Shown here: positions 33,301 through 63,759 of the stretch, piece by piece
Position numbering within the stretch: the first letter of the stretch is position 1
Layout: each line of letters starts with the position of its first letter
Source: Paroedura picta
Lineage: Eukaryota > Chordata > Lepidosauria > Squamata > Gekkonidae
Direction of reading: 5' to 3'
DNA length: 64,000 nt
Assembly: GCF_049243985.1 (NCBI RefSeq)
Contig: NC_135384.1
Coordinates: 16,364,501 to 16,428,500 of the forward strand
Position numbers and translations under genes: made by a program
Notes under the pieces: model-generated
Databases searched by the model: none
Seen by the model: the letters and a program-made list of their open reading frames with translations, nothing else
Told to the model about the DNA's origin: nothing

Positions 33301-34275
33301 AAATTAAATAATTTAAATTTCTCTCTGGATTCCACATTTGAAATCCCATCAATAAATCATTTTTAAGGTAGTTTTTAAGATATCCATGGCTTGGTCAATC
33401 TCTCATTAGTTCTGTGGGACTGTAAATCTGATGGGAGCAGAAGTAAACTGCATAGATCCTGTGGAATATCTGTGCCCTGGGACGTTCCTCATCATTAGTT
33501 CTGGGTGTTCAGCAAATTTGGTGATCATAGGTCACTGGGAAGTATCTGTTCTGGATTTTTACACAGCATAGGGGGTTAAATTGAAACAGTACCAAAATGA
33601 ATAAAATCTTGCTGGTAATGGCTCACTCTTTCTCCCACAGCCATGAGGATATCTTCCCCCTTCAATCTTGTCCAACCACAGCAAGATCTTTAAACAGTGG
33701 CTTCACTTTAAAACGCACTATGCTTATAGAGACAGTTGCATCCTTGTACATTATTTCTGTCATAACTGGCTTTTTGCTCAGCCAATGAGATCCAAGCCAC
33801 ATTGTCTTAAGACCTTCACAACCAATAGGAACTCCCTGTCCACCCAACAAATATGCCTCAAGTCCAATTCAGTTTCTGTCTTACATATCTGCATGGTATA
33901 ATAATGAAGTGAGTTTGGCTGGAAATTGGTTCACATTCCTACTCAACCATGAAGCTCATTGAAGGTAGCTTAGTAGCTACTTTCTAACCTCTTAGCTTTG
34001 ACAGGATAAAAATGGAGAGGAAAACTGTATTCACCTGAGCTCCTTGGAGAAAGGGATAGAATACGATTAAAAAGCATACTGAACCCAAAGGCGTAGGGTT
34101 TACTGTTTACTCCTTTGTGCTGGGGTTGATTAGAGAACCAGGGAGAAAGAACAGCTGAAAACACAGGAAATATGCCTTTGGCAATGTTGGATCGTCTATA
34201 GCGCAATGTAAATGAACTCTGACTCCTCCATAGAGAATATTTACAGAAAACAGAATCAAGACAGTTTCATGACCA
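33301..34275. other. intergenic sequence between UBE2M and TRIM28
   Basis: A decayed tRNA-SINE-like piece is seen near 33926-34085 (CATTCCTACTCAACCATGAA, GGATAAAAATGGAGAGGAAA, GAGCTCCTTGGAGAAAGGGA). Otherwise nothing was recognised. Confidence 0.45.
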
Positions 34276-34279
34276 AAAG

Positions 34280-35343
34280 CCAAGTCGCAAACAAGTTTTA
34301 TTTCTCGGACATGGAAGCAAGTTCTAAAATATACATAAGCAAAACAAAAAAAAAGCACAGTTCCATGAGAATAGCTCTTGGGAGATAATATGGAAAAAAC
34401 TACTAGGCCCAGAAAGCATGTGAAAATACGTACAGCCAGAAAGTACGGCTACACGAAAGGGACAAAACTGTCATTTTTAAAACTACAACTACTTTTGCCT
34501 ATGGAGCGGGCACCTCTTGAATAACAGAATGAAAAAAAAACGAGGCAGCCTACTGGGACAAAGGGAGTCAAAAAAATTTTGTGAGAGACTAAGAATTGCC
34601 TCAGAAAACAGCTCATCTTGGAGGCCCAGCGATTCTACCTGTCAGATCAGAGGGCAGCAGATGTCTATGCTTAAAAATTGGCACAAGGGGACTAGGAAGG
34701 AGCATAGGGAACTCTCTCTGTCTAGAGGTGTCACACCTCCAAACTCAAACCAGAGTTGCTGGCAAAGCAACACTGTGCTTTTGGCTCTTGATATGGTCAA
34801 GAATCTACAGGAGACAAACTAAGAACCATCGGTATATAGATTTAAATGGAAACCATTTGTCAGAAGATCCACCTTGTGTGTGTGGGCCGCAAGAGCTTTC
34901 TCTGGGTTGGGGAGGGTACAGGACACAAACAAATAAAAGACTGGAAGGGAAGAAAAAAAGTCACCGCCCTTGCTTGTTCCCCGTTCCTCAAGAAAAAGGA
35001 ATATAAGAGGACACAGCAAAGGGAAAAGGTCCTGATTTTCAATTCCGTACAAAAAACAAACCATCAGCGCAAGGGCAAATAATTCTTCAAGCAAAAAAAG
35101 GGGAGGAAGTGTGGAAAGAGAGACAAACCATTTATAACCATTTACCTAAGCAGTCAAATTCTACAATAACTCTCCAAAAAAAACAAATAAAGGCAGAGAG
35201 GTGCAGAAAGGGGATAGAGGGCTGCTTAAGAAGGACCAGGAGTGGAAGAGCAGAGACAGGTGAGGGCAGCTTCAAACAGGTAGCTTCTCTCCTTCGCCTC
35301 TCCTCCATGGAATGCTGGCCCACGTGACATGAAGCAGTGTCTG
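34280..35343 (-). other. TRIM28: TRIM28 3' UTR (predicted)
   Basis: About 1.06 kb from the TAA stop at 35344-35346 to the AATAAA at 34297-34302. No recognised repeat. Confidence 0.6.
34297..34302 (-). promoter_or_regulatory. TRIM28: TRIM28 polyadenylation signal (AATAAA)
   Basis: First canonical AATAAA past the stop on the minus strand, followed by a T/G-rich region. Confidence 0.65.
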
Positions 35344-53958
<18,615 letters not shown>

Positions 53959-54380
53959 TTATGATCTGCTGGCTATTTCCATCCTTCTGGCAACCTTGAG
54001 AACAATTTTGTTCAGTAATCAATGAGAATTCTTCTTGGTACCAGTAAATATTATTTCATTCAAACAAAGCCCACACAGAATGCATCTATGCCACTTCTCT
54101 CTTCCTAGAAAACTCCTTGCTTTTCTGTTTAATTCACAACTGTTTTGGGTTTAACGTGACCTTATTTCTTAGTCAGGCAAGTATTTTTAATTTAGCTATG
54201 CAACAAGATTATAACTAAACTACTTAGTAGTTACAGCTTGTAGATGATTAGCAGATGGAAGTATTCAACTTTGACTAAAAATTTAGCATTGTAGAACAAC
54301 TTCGTGAAGTGACTTCTTGTGTTTCAAAGGGTATGAATTTAAGAAATGACTTTGGTCTGTATGATTCATGTACCCTAAGG

Positions 54381-54516
54381 CAGGGGTAGTCAACCTGTGG
54401 TCCTCCAGATGTCCATGGACTACAATTCCCATGAGCCCCTGCCAGTGTTTGCTGGAAGGGGCTCATGGGAATTGTAGTCGATGAACATCTGGAGGACCAC
54501 AGGTTGACTACCCCTG
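54381..54516. mobile_element. palindromic hAT MITE, 136 bp
   Basis: CCTGTGGTCC subtype. Perfect duplication CCCTAAGG at 54373-54380 and 54517-54524. Confidence 0.96.
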
Positions 54517-54924
54517 CCCTAAGGGATGAGAGACCAAATAAATGCATTTCTAAAATTATTTGTATCTGTCACTGTAAGAAAGTTTATGCCTTTATTAATC
54601 TATTGTTTCCTTTTTGAAATGATCCATCATGCAAATAGGACAAGACCAGGTAAAATGCTATAGATCACAAGTAGAAACATGCTCTAACTTTCAGACATTG
54701 GAAGACAAAGGTTTAAAAACACAGAATAAATGGACAATTTTAACAGTCAAATGAGACACAGTTTTCCTTTCAAACATGGCTTGGGAGGTAAACATGGTCT
54801 ATGATTCAGGTCCAATGGCACCAATTTGCAATGCATCAGCACTATTTGATGTTGTTCATATCCCTCAACATGGCTGTGTGTATGAAACTTCAGGTTAAGA
54901 CAACCTTAGAAGTTGAAGGGTGAT

Positions 54925-55045
54925 TATTTATTTATTTGATTATTCATTCATTCATTCTTCAATTTATAGACCACCCCTCTCCAAAAGGGCTCGCGGTGGT
55001 TTACATAATAAATAATTATTATAAATATAATATCATAACACCAAA
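54925..55045 (-). mobile_element. LINE 3' tail fragment
   Basis: Plus strand TTATTTATTTATTTGATTAT, CATTCATTCATTCTTCAATT, GACCACCCCTCTCCAAAAGG, and CGCGGTGGTTTACATAATAA. Confidence 0.65.
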
Positions 55046-55544
55046 CACAAAGCTTCACTTGCCCTGCTATATTGTCCATGTAGGGCTGGGGTGCCATTGT
55101 TTTTACCTGATTTCTTGTTATAGTGTAGCTTTTATAATCATTTGAAGAACTCCATATCTAGCATCCTCTCACACAAATATCAGGATTACCCAGATGAATG
55201 CGTCCTTTTATACTTTAAATCTAATAGGAATCTTTACATCAAGTTGCTATGTATTTCCTAGCTGTTATGATAATCTGTGAGTTGGTTGTTCATAATCATA
55301 AACTTTATCTCTATTTATGTTTATGACCATTTATCAGTGTATTTTCTGTTGTGTACATTTGTGCTACCTGGCTATGCAATATTTTAGATTTAGTGCAGGA
55401 GTCTCCAAGATGGTGCCCATAAGCACCTTCCATGGCCACAAAAGTGTTCCAGAAAGTGGCAAAGGGCCAGTGGATCTTTTGCCCCACAAGGCTTCTGATA
55501 GGTCTTGGGAGATTTGATCAGCTGTGCAGATTTCTTCAAATGTT

Positions 55545-56262
55545 GCTTTATTTATTTTATTTTTATTTATTTATATTTTATACCGCCCTTCCCTACGGCT
55601 CTGGGCGGTTTACATAAAACATTATTAAACATTCACATAGAACACTATCTAAATCAATCTAACAGTATAACAATAACAACAACACATCAACTGGAACAAT
55701 TAGAACGGCACTTCAACAATAATTTGACAATCCCTCAGTAGGTTCAGTCGCTCAGTCTGGGGGGCACCTGTAGATGTTATGGCTCAGTCAGCCCCACCAC
55801 ATGCCTGGTGGAAGAGCTCCTTTTTGCAGGCCCTGCAGAATTGTGGAAGTTCCGGCAGGGCCCTGATCTCTTCGGGGAGCTCATTCCACCAGGTGGGAAC
55901 CAGGACTGAAAAGGCCCTGACCCTTGTTGAGGCCCGACGTGCCTCTTTAGGGCCAGGGATCCGTAGCCAGTTGGAGGTGGCGAAGCGTAGAGCTCTTCTG
56001 GGGGTATAGGCAGGGAGGCAGTCTCAGATACACTGGGCCCAGACCGTGTATGGCCTTAAAGGTGATTACCAAAACCTTAAGCTTAATCCAGAATTCAACT
56101 GGGAGCCAACCGAATTCATGGAAGTACCAGCCAGATATGAGATCTCCATGATGTCTTAGTGAGAATCCTGGCATTCTGCACCAGTTGTAGTTTCCGGATC
56201 AAGGACAAGGGTAGGCCTGCGTAGAGCGAGTTGCAGAAGTCCAGTCTGGAGGTTATTCATAC
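55545..56262 (-). mobile_element. LINE, 5'-truncated, 3' end intact
   Basis: The minus strand starts with a reverse-transcriptase end (ACTGGACTTCTGCAACTCGC, encoding a LDFCNSLYAGLP-like motif). It runs through a long 3' UTR and ends GGGCGGTATAAAATATAAAT with A-rich tail. It is the longest LINE piece of this type in the window. Confidence 0.8.
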
Positions 56263-56474
56263 CACAGCGCAAGTATCTTCATTGTGTGACCGAAGGAAAC
56301 CTGTAACAATCATTTTGCGACTGGCTCTACCTCCTGTGTTAACCATTTTATGGCAGACATTTTGTGTCTGCACCCACCCTGCCATGTCAGGCCGTCAAAG
56401 GTGGTCACAACTCCAAAAGGTTGGGGATCCTTTGTTTAGTGTTGGTACCAAATGCCTGCTAAGCTTTCGTTCAA

Positions 56475-56590
56475 GTGGATAGCCATGTTAGTCTGAAGTA
56501 GCACAACAAAATTTGACTCTAATGGTACCTTTAAGGCCTACAAAGATTTATTCAAGCATGCACACTTCCTCAGACAACGGAACAGGGACC
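56475..56590 (-). repeat. dispersed repeat (GTCTGAGGAAG type)
   Basis: Plus strand AGTGGATAGCCATGTTAGTC, TGAAGTAGCACAACAAAATT, and ACTTCCTCAGACAACGGA. A related copy runs on the plus strand at 63385-63510. This is a common lizard/turtle repeat whose class I cannot state. Confidence 0.6.
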
Positions 56591-57618
56591 ATGAGAGTAC
56601 AGATATAAGAAGATAAACGAGTAGCAAATTTGTAAACAGCATAACAACGTCCAAAATATGCAGTATGATAATTCTTTGCTAGAAAAGCAAATCAGTCCCT
56701 TGGATTCAATTGTCATTCATTTTTAAAAAATGGGGCAATAAAAATGTTAAGGTTAGTGATTAATGCCAGATACTTTCCCAGTTGTGAAAAGTAATCCAAA
56801 GAGCTAGCAACAAGTCTTTTTTAATCACTTCTTTTTACAACTGGGAAACTGTTTGCCATTAGTCACCAACCCATGGCACCCAGAATTTCATTTTGCCACC
56901 CAGTATTTTCAGCAGTCATTTATTTTAAGTGCCTCTTGGTGATTCTGAGTGGGAGTACAAAGCTTATTTAAGAGAGGGATAAAGGTAAAGGTTTTGTTGT
57001 TATGACAACCAGGGTTACCCCCATATTTATTTTATATACAACCCTTTTGTTAACGCTTTTCAAAATGACAAGAAACTATAGAGTTTAAATTTTGTGGAGA
57101 AAATATGGTCAATAAAATATAAAACCCTGAAAGCTGAAAAAATAAATATCCAGCTCCTGAAGTCCAAGGTAATTTGTCATGGCCTGTATTTGCTTGCACA
57201 CAACATTGGGGGGGGGGGGATTTCATGAGAAATAGCTTGGATAGGACTCATTTGCCACCAGTTAAACAGCAACTCAGCGACACTGAACGGGCAAAAACGA
57301 GAGCCAGCTATCCTAAACTCCTTAAAGAAAGTGTGGGATACAAGGAAAAGGCTCAGAAAGCTTATCACAAGTACCTGGCTGATAGAACCAGTGGGCCTGA
57401 CCAGAGTTAGACTCAGCAAGGCACTGTTCCTAAACAGTGGGAAGGAATTACAACAATGGAAGGGAGAAAAGGTTTGTGCCAAAGAACAAAAAAAAGAGAC
57501 AAGGTGCATACATACTTCCAATTACATTTCAAGAGTAGCAACGCTATTAGCAAATGAGGGGGAAGCAGGGAGCATATTCATTTGTGCACAATGGACAGAA
57601 GGATCTTTAGATCTAATA

Positions 57619-57754
57619 CAGGGGTAGTCAAACTGCGGCCCTCCAGATGTCCATGGACTACAATTCCCAGAAGCCCCTGCCAGCATTAGCTGGCAGGAGC
57701 TTCTGGGAATTGTGGTCCATGGACATCTGGAGGGCCGCAGTTTGACTACCCCTG
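57619..57754. mobile_element. palindromic hAT MITE, 136 bp
   Basis: CTGCGGCCC subtype. Flanks ATCTAATA (57611-57618) and ATCTAATG (57755-57762), 7 of 8 matching. Confidence 0.95.
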
Positions 57755-58199
57755 ATCTAATGCAAGTATTTTTACTGACCTCCCCCTCCTGGACTGGGCA
57801 TGAGCTACCACACTGCACCACTTCCTTTCTTAGGGGGTCTTCCAAAGCAGTCCCTGAAAGTATTTTCATCCCATCTTAACGCTTGGCACTCAAGGCAGCT
57901 AACAATGCAACAGCAAGCTCGCAGACATAAACGCAAGCTAACCATTCACCAACAAGATAACAACACACAAAAATCTGCCCAGTGTGTTTACCTTCCATCC
58001 ACTGCTCTCTGAATGCAGAAAGTGAAAGCTACCCTCTCTGCTCCGAAGGACAGGAGCTACTACAGGAGAAGGCCACAACTGGCCAGTTATCAGGGCACCA
58101 CCCAGAGAAGGCTGTTGGAAGAAGGCAGTTGACCTGTACTGGGAAATGCAAACTATCCTCAGGCTACCAGTGCAAGAGGAAGCTCCAGGTACTCTAAGG

Positions 58200-58264
58200 C
58201 AGGGGTAGTCAACCTGTGGTCCTCCAGATGTCCATTGACTACAATTCCCATGAGCCCCTGCCAG
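58200..58264. mobile_element. half palindromic hAT MITE
   Basis: CAGGGGTAGTCAACCTGTGG to GCCCCTGCCAG, left half only. Confidence 0.8.
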
Positions 58265-58635
58265 AAATCTTGACTGTACATCATAATCCCCCCTAAACCT
58301 GCACAACAGTGAGATTTTAATTTCCATTTACAACATGAAATCTGTTGTTTACTATTCTAAAATGATGGCTGCTTTACTACATTTCCTTTGATTTGGAGGA
58401 CCACTGACAACAAAGAGTGTTTCCAGGCAATGGCCTGGTGCCAGGCATGACATCATTCCCTCAAGCAAAGTAAGAAAAGAAGCTTTGGCACAAATCTTTT
58501 CTGCTTTTACGCTGTACTCTGATCAGGAAGCATTCCTATATCTGGCAACTGCATGCCTTTCTTATGCTAAATATATTAAGTAAGCCAGAGGTGCATGATC
58601 AGAGCATCTAAATGCTGGGTATGCATACATTAGGC

Positions 58636-58862
58636 CAGGGATGGCCAAACTGTGAATCTCCATATGGCCATTTACAATTCCCATGAGCCCCTGGCATCAT
58701 CAGGTTGGTACTGACCAGGCTCAGGTTTACTCCCTCAGTAGCCACTTGATTCCCCTAGGAACGTTTGAACTAAGCAGGGGTGGCCAAAACTGTAACTGTC
58801 CACATATCCATGGACATGCATTGTCCATGGACATATGGAGATTCACAATTTGGCCACCCCTG
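58636..58862. mobile_element. palindromic hAT MITE, long variant, 227 bp
   Basis: Outer TIRs CAGGGATGGCCAAACTGTGA and CACAATTTGGCCACCCCTG. Perfect 8-bp duplication CATTAGGC at 58628-58635 and 58863-58870. Inside, a second CAGGGGTGGCCAAAACTGTA starts at 58775 and pairs with the same right end, so a smaller hairpin is nested in the larger one. Confidence 0.88.
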
Positions 58863-59652
58863 CATTAGGCAGTCACTATGAAATGCTATTATCAACTGAT
58901 GCTGATCCCTCCCAGGTCACTGTTTTCACAATTTGAAGGGTTTACAAGAATAACTAGTACAGGTTTCCAGCAAGTCTGAGCATACCCAGAATTTTAATTT
59001 ATATCCTCAGTCGAAATACCAAACACACTTGGGATTTCTTCACAACCACCCTGCGAAGTAGGCTACGGTGGAAGGAGTGACTGGTTAATGTCACACAGCA
59101 AGATTCCATGGCGTACCAGGTACTCTCTCAGATAGCAGTCTGGATGCAAATGTGCCGTTTTGCTTAATACCACTTACAGGTATAAATGGAAAACCAGCTA
59201 GTACAAAATTAAGTTCAACACTAGTTAACTCATTCAAAAGTTTTGTGCAAAAAAAAAAAGGCCAATCACTGTAAGTAATAAGGCACGGTTGGCATGGGCC
59301 AGAAAAACACTTTCCTACCCTTGAGTACTGCCTGAAACTAAATGTGGCAACTAGTGTAAGGTGACCAGATTGTCCCACTTTTGGAGGGACATCAGGGGGT
59401 ACCTGGCAAATTGTACTTAAGTTGAAATTTTAAAAGATATATTACAATACTATTTTTACTTTTACATTCTATGAAACTTTTTGTTGCTCCATATAGACCA
59501 AATTTTTAATCAAGAACCCATCCAGTCAATGGTGTCCCGTTTTACCAATGTTAAAATCTGGTCACCTTAACCTAGTGATTATTATTACAATCTCTCAAGT
59601 TCCCCTGGACGACTCAGCACAGAAACTGAGACAGAACTTTGTCCATCTAACT

Positions 59653-59724
59653 CCGGGGAAGTCAAACTGCGTCCCTCTAGATGTCCATGGACTACAATTC
59701 CCATGAGCCCCTGCCAGTGAATGC
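59653..59724. mobile_element. half palindromic hAT MITE
   Basis: CCGGGGAAGTCAAACTGCGT to CCCCTGCCAGTGAATGC. Confidence 0.78.
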
Positions 59725-59729
59725 AACCG

Positions 59730-60405
59730 CTCTCCCAACTTCAACTGAATCAAGGGGAGAGGGGATTTGCTTTCGGGGTGTGATCAGAATGAAGCAGCCA
59801 TTTAACCTCTTCTAGACAGCTCTCCAATTAGTATGAAAGACTGCAGGATGTCTTGTGCCTAAGAGGATGATTACTGTGAGTCAGGAAGGATGGATTTCCC
59901 CACCCCCCAATTCTCGACCTCTTCTTATCCTCATTTACTTTACAAAGCAAAGATTCTACAACCATTAGGTAGATGAGAAATCCTTCCCCAAGTTAAGGGG
60001 GAGGGGAGAAATGCTTTGTATAACTGAAGGCATACCAACTCTTCCTGGAGTCACTGGAAGCTTGGGAGAAAGAATACGATTGCTGATAAGACCAACTCCC
60101 ACTGCATTCCTTCAGCACAAAGCCCAGGACGCTAGCTGGTTTGTCTCAGAAAGGGTCAGGCACGTCATTAAAATGAGAAGTTTTAAAATCTGACTGACAT
60201 GCCAAGAAGGCAGCATACCTTAAGGGGGAAGTTCGGGACTCATGAAAAATCCATATCCACTGTTCGGAACCAGAGCTTCCTTTAAGCTTTGATTCCTATT
60301 ACAAAGCGCTACCAAAAAACTCCCCCATATATATTTTTTTAATCCCATCTTAACGCACCACTACATGGCACCACTACTATACAACAGTGTCTCACAACAG
60401 TTACT
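59730..60405. other. TRIM28 intron 1, nothing recognised
   Basis: No gene, RNA or repeat was recognised. Confidence 0.45.
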
Positions 60406-60419
60406 ACAAGCTACCAGAG

Positions 60420-60557
60420 CAGGGGTAGTCAAACTGCGGCCCTCCAGATGTCCATGGACTACAATTCCCAGGAGCCCCCTGCCAGCTTTTGCTGGCAGGG
60501 GGCTCCTGGGAATTGTAGTCCATGGACATCTGGAGGGCCGCAGTTTAACTACCCCTG
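60420..60557. mobile_element. palindromic hAT MITE, 138 bp
   Basis: Near-perfect palindrome, CTGCGGCCC subtype. Perfect duplication TACCAGAG at 60412-60419 and 60558-60565. Confidence 0.96.
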
Positions 60558-60559
60558 TA

Positions 60560-61585
60560 CCAGAGAATAATGCTGAAGAGCCTACCACCTTGCTTCTTCT
60601 ATATATATGGTTCTGCAGGCAACACAAAGCAAAAAAAAAACAATCTACTTTAGTATCTTATGATTAACCCAAAATGGACACAAAAAAGTACTCCTGACTT
60701 CTTCAGAACTCCTCCAACGAACACCTGCTTACAAAGGCGGGGGGGGGGGGGAGGCTTATCTTAAGATAAGGACTGTAAGGTGATCAAACCAAGTTTTATA
60801 GTTGTGCTATTTTGGTGGTCTTGATAAAAGACTGACTTCTCTGTTTAGGCAAGGCAGGTTCTGCAAGCCTTGACTTGACTGAAAGCATCCTAAGCAGACA
60901 CTCCAGTCTATTTCACTGAAATCACTGGGCTGGTGTACCCCCAACGCAGGATTAATGCTAGCTGATATAATTAGAGGTTATGGAGCTTTAAGAGCCAATG
61001 CACCTTTCCTTCAACTGCTGGCACCTCAAGAACCCTGCTAAGACACCTCTTCAATCACTGATTTCTAATAAAAACAAAGCAAATAATATGCATACACAAT
61101 TCATCAGTAGCATGAGTCAGCCCCAACAGTCCTTCGAAAAAGACAACTTTGCTCAGGAACACGGCCTAAAATGTTATCTCACCTGCTTGGTACTGATTAT
61201 AACTTTTTCTGATCAACCTCTAAATACCTCTGTATGACCCAAAGGTTTGCCTTTATATGTGCACAAAGGCTAATTCAATTCGATAATCCCACAATATACA
61301 CTGCCTGGCAGGACACCTTAAGCAGCCAAATACCAGGCTGTGCCTAGAGTTCCAAAGCCCTTTCACTGTTTTCAAGGTCTACAAAATATAGTTTGGGAAA
61401 AGCAAAAGATAAAAACACTAACAGACAAGGGGGAGAACAGAATTTCCCTGTCTGGAGAAAATTGTAAGAAGTTTAGGGTTGGTTTAGGAGCATCCTCCTA
61501 ATTCCAACATAGTGGAATTGAGTAGTTAAGACAGACTTCTATAGGCATGTCTTGACCTTTTGTAGCAGTCTAGAATTGTACCTTC
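60560..61585. other. TRIM28 intron 1, nothing recognised
   Basis: A G run lies at 60740-60752. Nothing else was recognised. Confidence 0.45.
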
Positions 61586-61588
61586 CTT

Positions 61589-61852
61589 AAAGGTAAAGAT
61601 AAAGGTATCCCCTGTGCAAGCACCGAGTCATGTCTGACCCTAGGGGTGACGCCCTCTAGCGTTTTCATGGCAGACTCAATACGGGGTGGCTTGCCAGTGC
61701 CTTCCCCAGTCATGACCGTTTACCCCCCAGCAAGCTGGGTACTCATTTTACCGACCTCAGAAGGATGGAAGGCTGAGTCAACCTTGAGCCGGCTGCTGGG
61801 ATTGAACTCCCAACCTCATGGGCAAAGCTTTCAGGCGGCTGCCTTACAGAAA
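61589..61852 (-). mobile_element. tRNA-derived SINE, GGATACC-tail type
   Basis: Reading minus: GTAAGGCAGCCGCCTGAAAG, GTTGGGAGTTCAATCCCAGC (B-box-like), CTCAAGGTTGACTCAGCCTT, and a tail with GGGGATACCTTTATCTTTAC. Same family as 8178-8372. Confidence 0.85.
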
Positions 61853-61952
61853 AAGATCACTCTGGGGTCAGCAAATTGTTGCCTGTGAATCAGCAAGTAA
61901 AGCCAGAAATCCAAACATGTCTGAAAAGTTAATTTCCAATTAGACTAAGGAA

Positions 61953-62216
61953 AGAAGAAGAAGAAGAGTTAGTTCTTATATGCCGCTTTTCCCTACCCGA
62001 AGGAGGCTCAAAGCGGCTTACAGTCGCCTTCCCATTCCTCTCCCCACAACAGATACCCTGTAGGGTGGGTGAGGCTGAGAGAGCGCTGATATCACTGCTC
62101 GGTCAGAACAGAGCCCAAGGTTACCCAGCTGGTTGCATGTGGGGGAGCGCAGATTCGAACCTGGCATGCCAGATTAGAAGTCCACACTCCTAACCACTAC
62201 ACCAAACTGGCTCTAG
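61953..62216 (-). mobile_element. tRNA SINE (squamate), near full length
   Basis: Plus strand GAAGAAGAAGAGTTAGTTCT, GGAGGCTCAAAGCGGCTTAC, GCAGATTCGAACCTGGCATG (B box reverse), and CCTAACCACTACACCAAACT. One of the best-preserved copies. Confidence 0.92.
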
Positions 62217-62352
62217 GAAAGGTAGCAGGAGGCCTGGAAGAAAGTGCCTTAGGCAAGTGGTACCTAGGAATATTAGTCCTGCTATGAGGCTGAATTCTCA
62301 ACTGATCTACAGGTTCTGGGCATTTGAAGTATTATCCAAGCTTGCTTTAAAA

Positions 62353-62476
62353 CAGGAGTAGTCAAATGCGGCCCTCCACATGTCCATGGACTACAATTCC
62401 CATGAACAAATGCTGCCAGGGTCTCATGGGAATTATAGTCCATGGACATCTGGAGGGCCGCAGTTTGACTACCCTG
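62353..62476. mobile_element. palindromic hAT MITE
   Basis: CAGGAGTAGTCAAATGCGGC ends. Perfect duplication CTTTAAAA at 62345-62352 and 62477-62484. Confidence 0.93.
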
Positions 62477-62990
62477 CTTTAAAATATGCTCTGAAGGCCT
62501 GTTTGTGTTTGTTTGATTGTATCAACAAGAAAAGGCTAACAGGAAGAAAACAGAAAATTTTGTTTTTATGCTATTTAGAACATTCCTTTAATCTAACAAC
62601 ACACTTCATAAAGAGTAACCTAGATCAGAGCATGAACAAGCCCAAACCTTGATAGCAAATAAAGACAAGATCAAAAGACTTCATCAAATAAAATTATTAC
62701 TATAAAAACCTGAAACTGATCCAGCACAGTTGGTAGAAACAACATGCAGCAGAATTATCAATGCAGGAAATGATGTTCTCCTTGCCTGAAAGTCTCTTAG
62801 GAGGAAACAAACTTTTCTGAACTAAGATTATGGAAAACGGGGCAGCTAGCTCAAGTCTTCCCAAACCCAACATGTTGCTAAAGCTAACACCAAGAAGAGG
62901 GAAAGAAAATGCTTATAACAAATCTTGGGTGTTTTTCCCAGGTTTCTGAGGTAGTATCTGTGTCTCAGGCTACCAGCAGGAGCCCAGATT

Positions 62991-63034
62991 CCAATACCAC
63001 TGCTTTGCCAGTCCAATACCACTGCTTTGCCAGA
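62991..63034. repeat. 22-bp tandem duplication
   Basis: CCAATACCACTGCTTTGCCA plus two bases repeated twice in a row. Confidence 0.95.
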
Positions 63035-63384
63035 TCTATTTGCAAGAATTGAAATTGACAGGAGACGGATATGAAGATGTATCTGCAGCAATAACTTACA
63101 CAAGAACTTTTCATGGGCTATTTTGACCTCAAAGAAACTCTTTTCTGCTGCCTGTATGTCAATTCCCCGTTTCATGCACTAGCCTCACAAACTGAACCAG
63201 AACTGCCCTTGTGACCAGCAGTAGGGTGATCAAGGCAAGCTAGCAGAAGGGGTTACAAGGATGAAGGAAATGGAAGAAGGCAAGAAGCCTAAAGATTCAG
63301 GGCCCATGCAGGTCAAGGCGGAAAAGCTGAGAAAGCCGGCACACTTGTGGCTCTCTAAATTCAGACATTCCCTGTCATGTAAGA

Positions 63385-63510
63385 AGATCATAGTCTGACG
63401 AAGGGTGCTTGCACTCGAAAGCTCACACCCTGAATAAATCTTTATGGGTCTTAAAGGTGCTGCTGTACTCTGACTTTATTGTGCTATTTCAGACCATCAC
63501 GGCTGCTCAT
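63385..63510 (+). repeat. dispersed repeat (GTCTGACGAAG type)
   Basis: AGTCTGACGAAGGGTGCTTG, CACTCGAAAGCTCACACCCT, and GTGCTATTTCAGACCATCAC. Opposite strand relative to 56475-56590. Confidence 0.65.
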
Positions 63511-63639
63511 TTGAATAAACATGACTTCCTTGGAAACGTATAGCTGAGAACTCTCAATTCCCACTGGATCATGGACGAGCAGGGCAAAATATTCAATCCT
63601 GGAGCAAACTGAAGGGAGACAGTTTGGGTGTGCAAGATG

Positions 63640-63738
63640 CAGGGGTAGTCAACCTGGGGCTCCCCAGATGTCCCTGGACTACAATTCCCATGAGACCCTG
63701 CCAGCGTTCGCTGGAGGGCCGCAGGTTGACTACCCCTG
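63640..63738. mobile_element. palindromic hAT MITE, shortened
   Basis: CAGGGGTAGTCAACCTGGGG ... CCGCAGGTTGACTACCCCTG. Flanks TGCAAGAT and TGCAAGAG, offset by one base. Confidence 0.88.
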
Positions 63739-63759
63739 TGCAAGAGCAACCTGGGAAGT

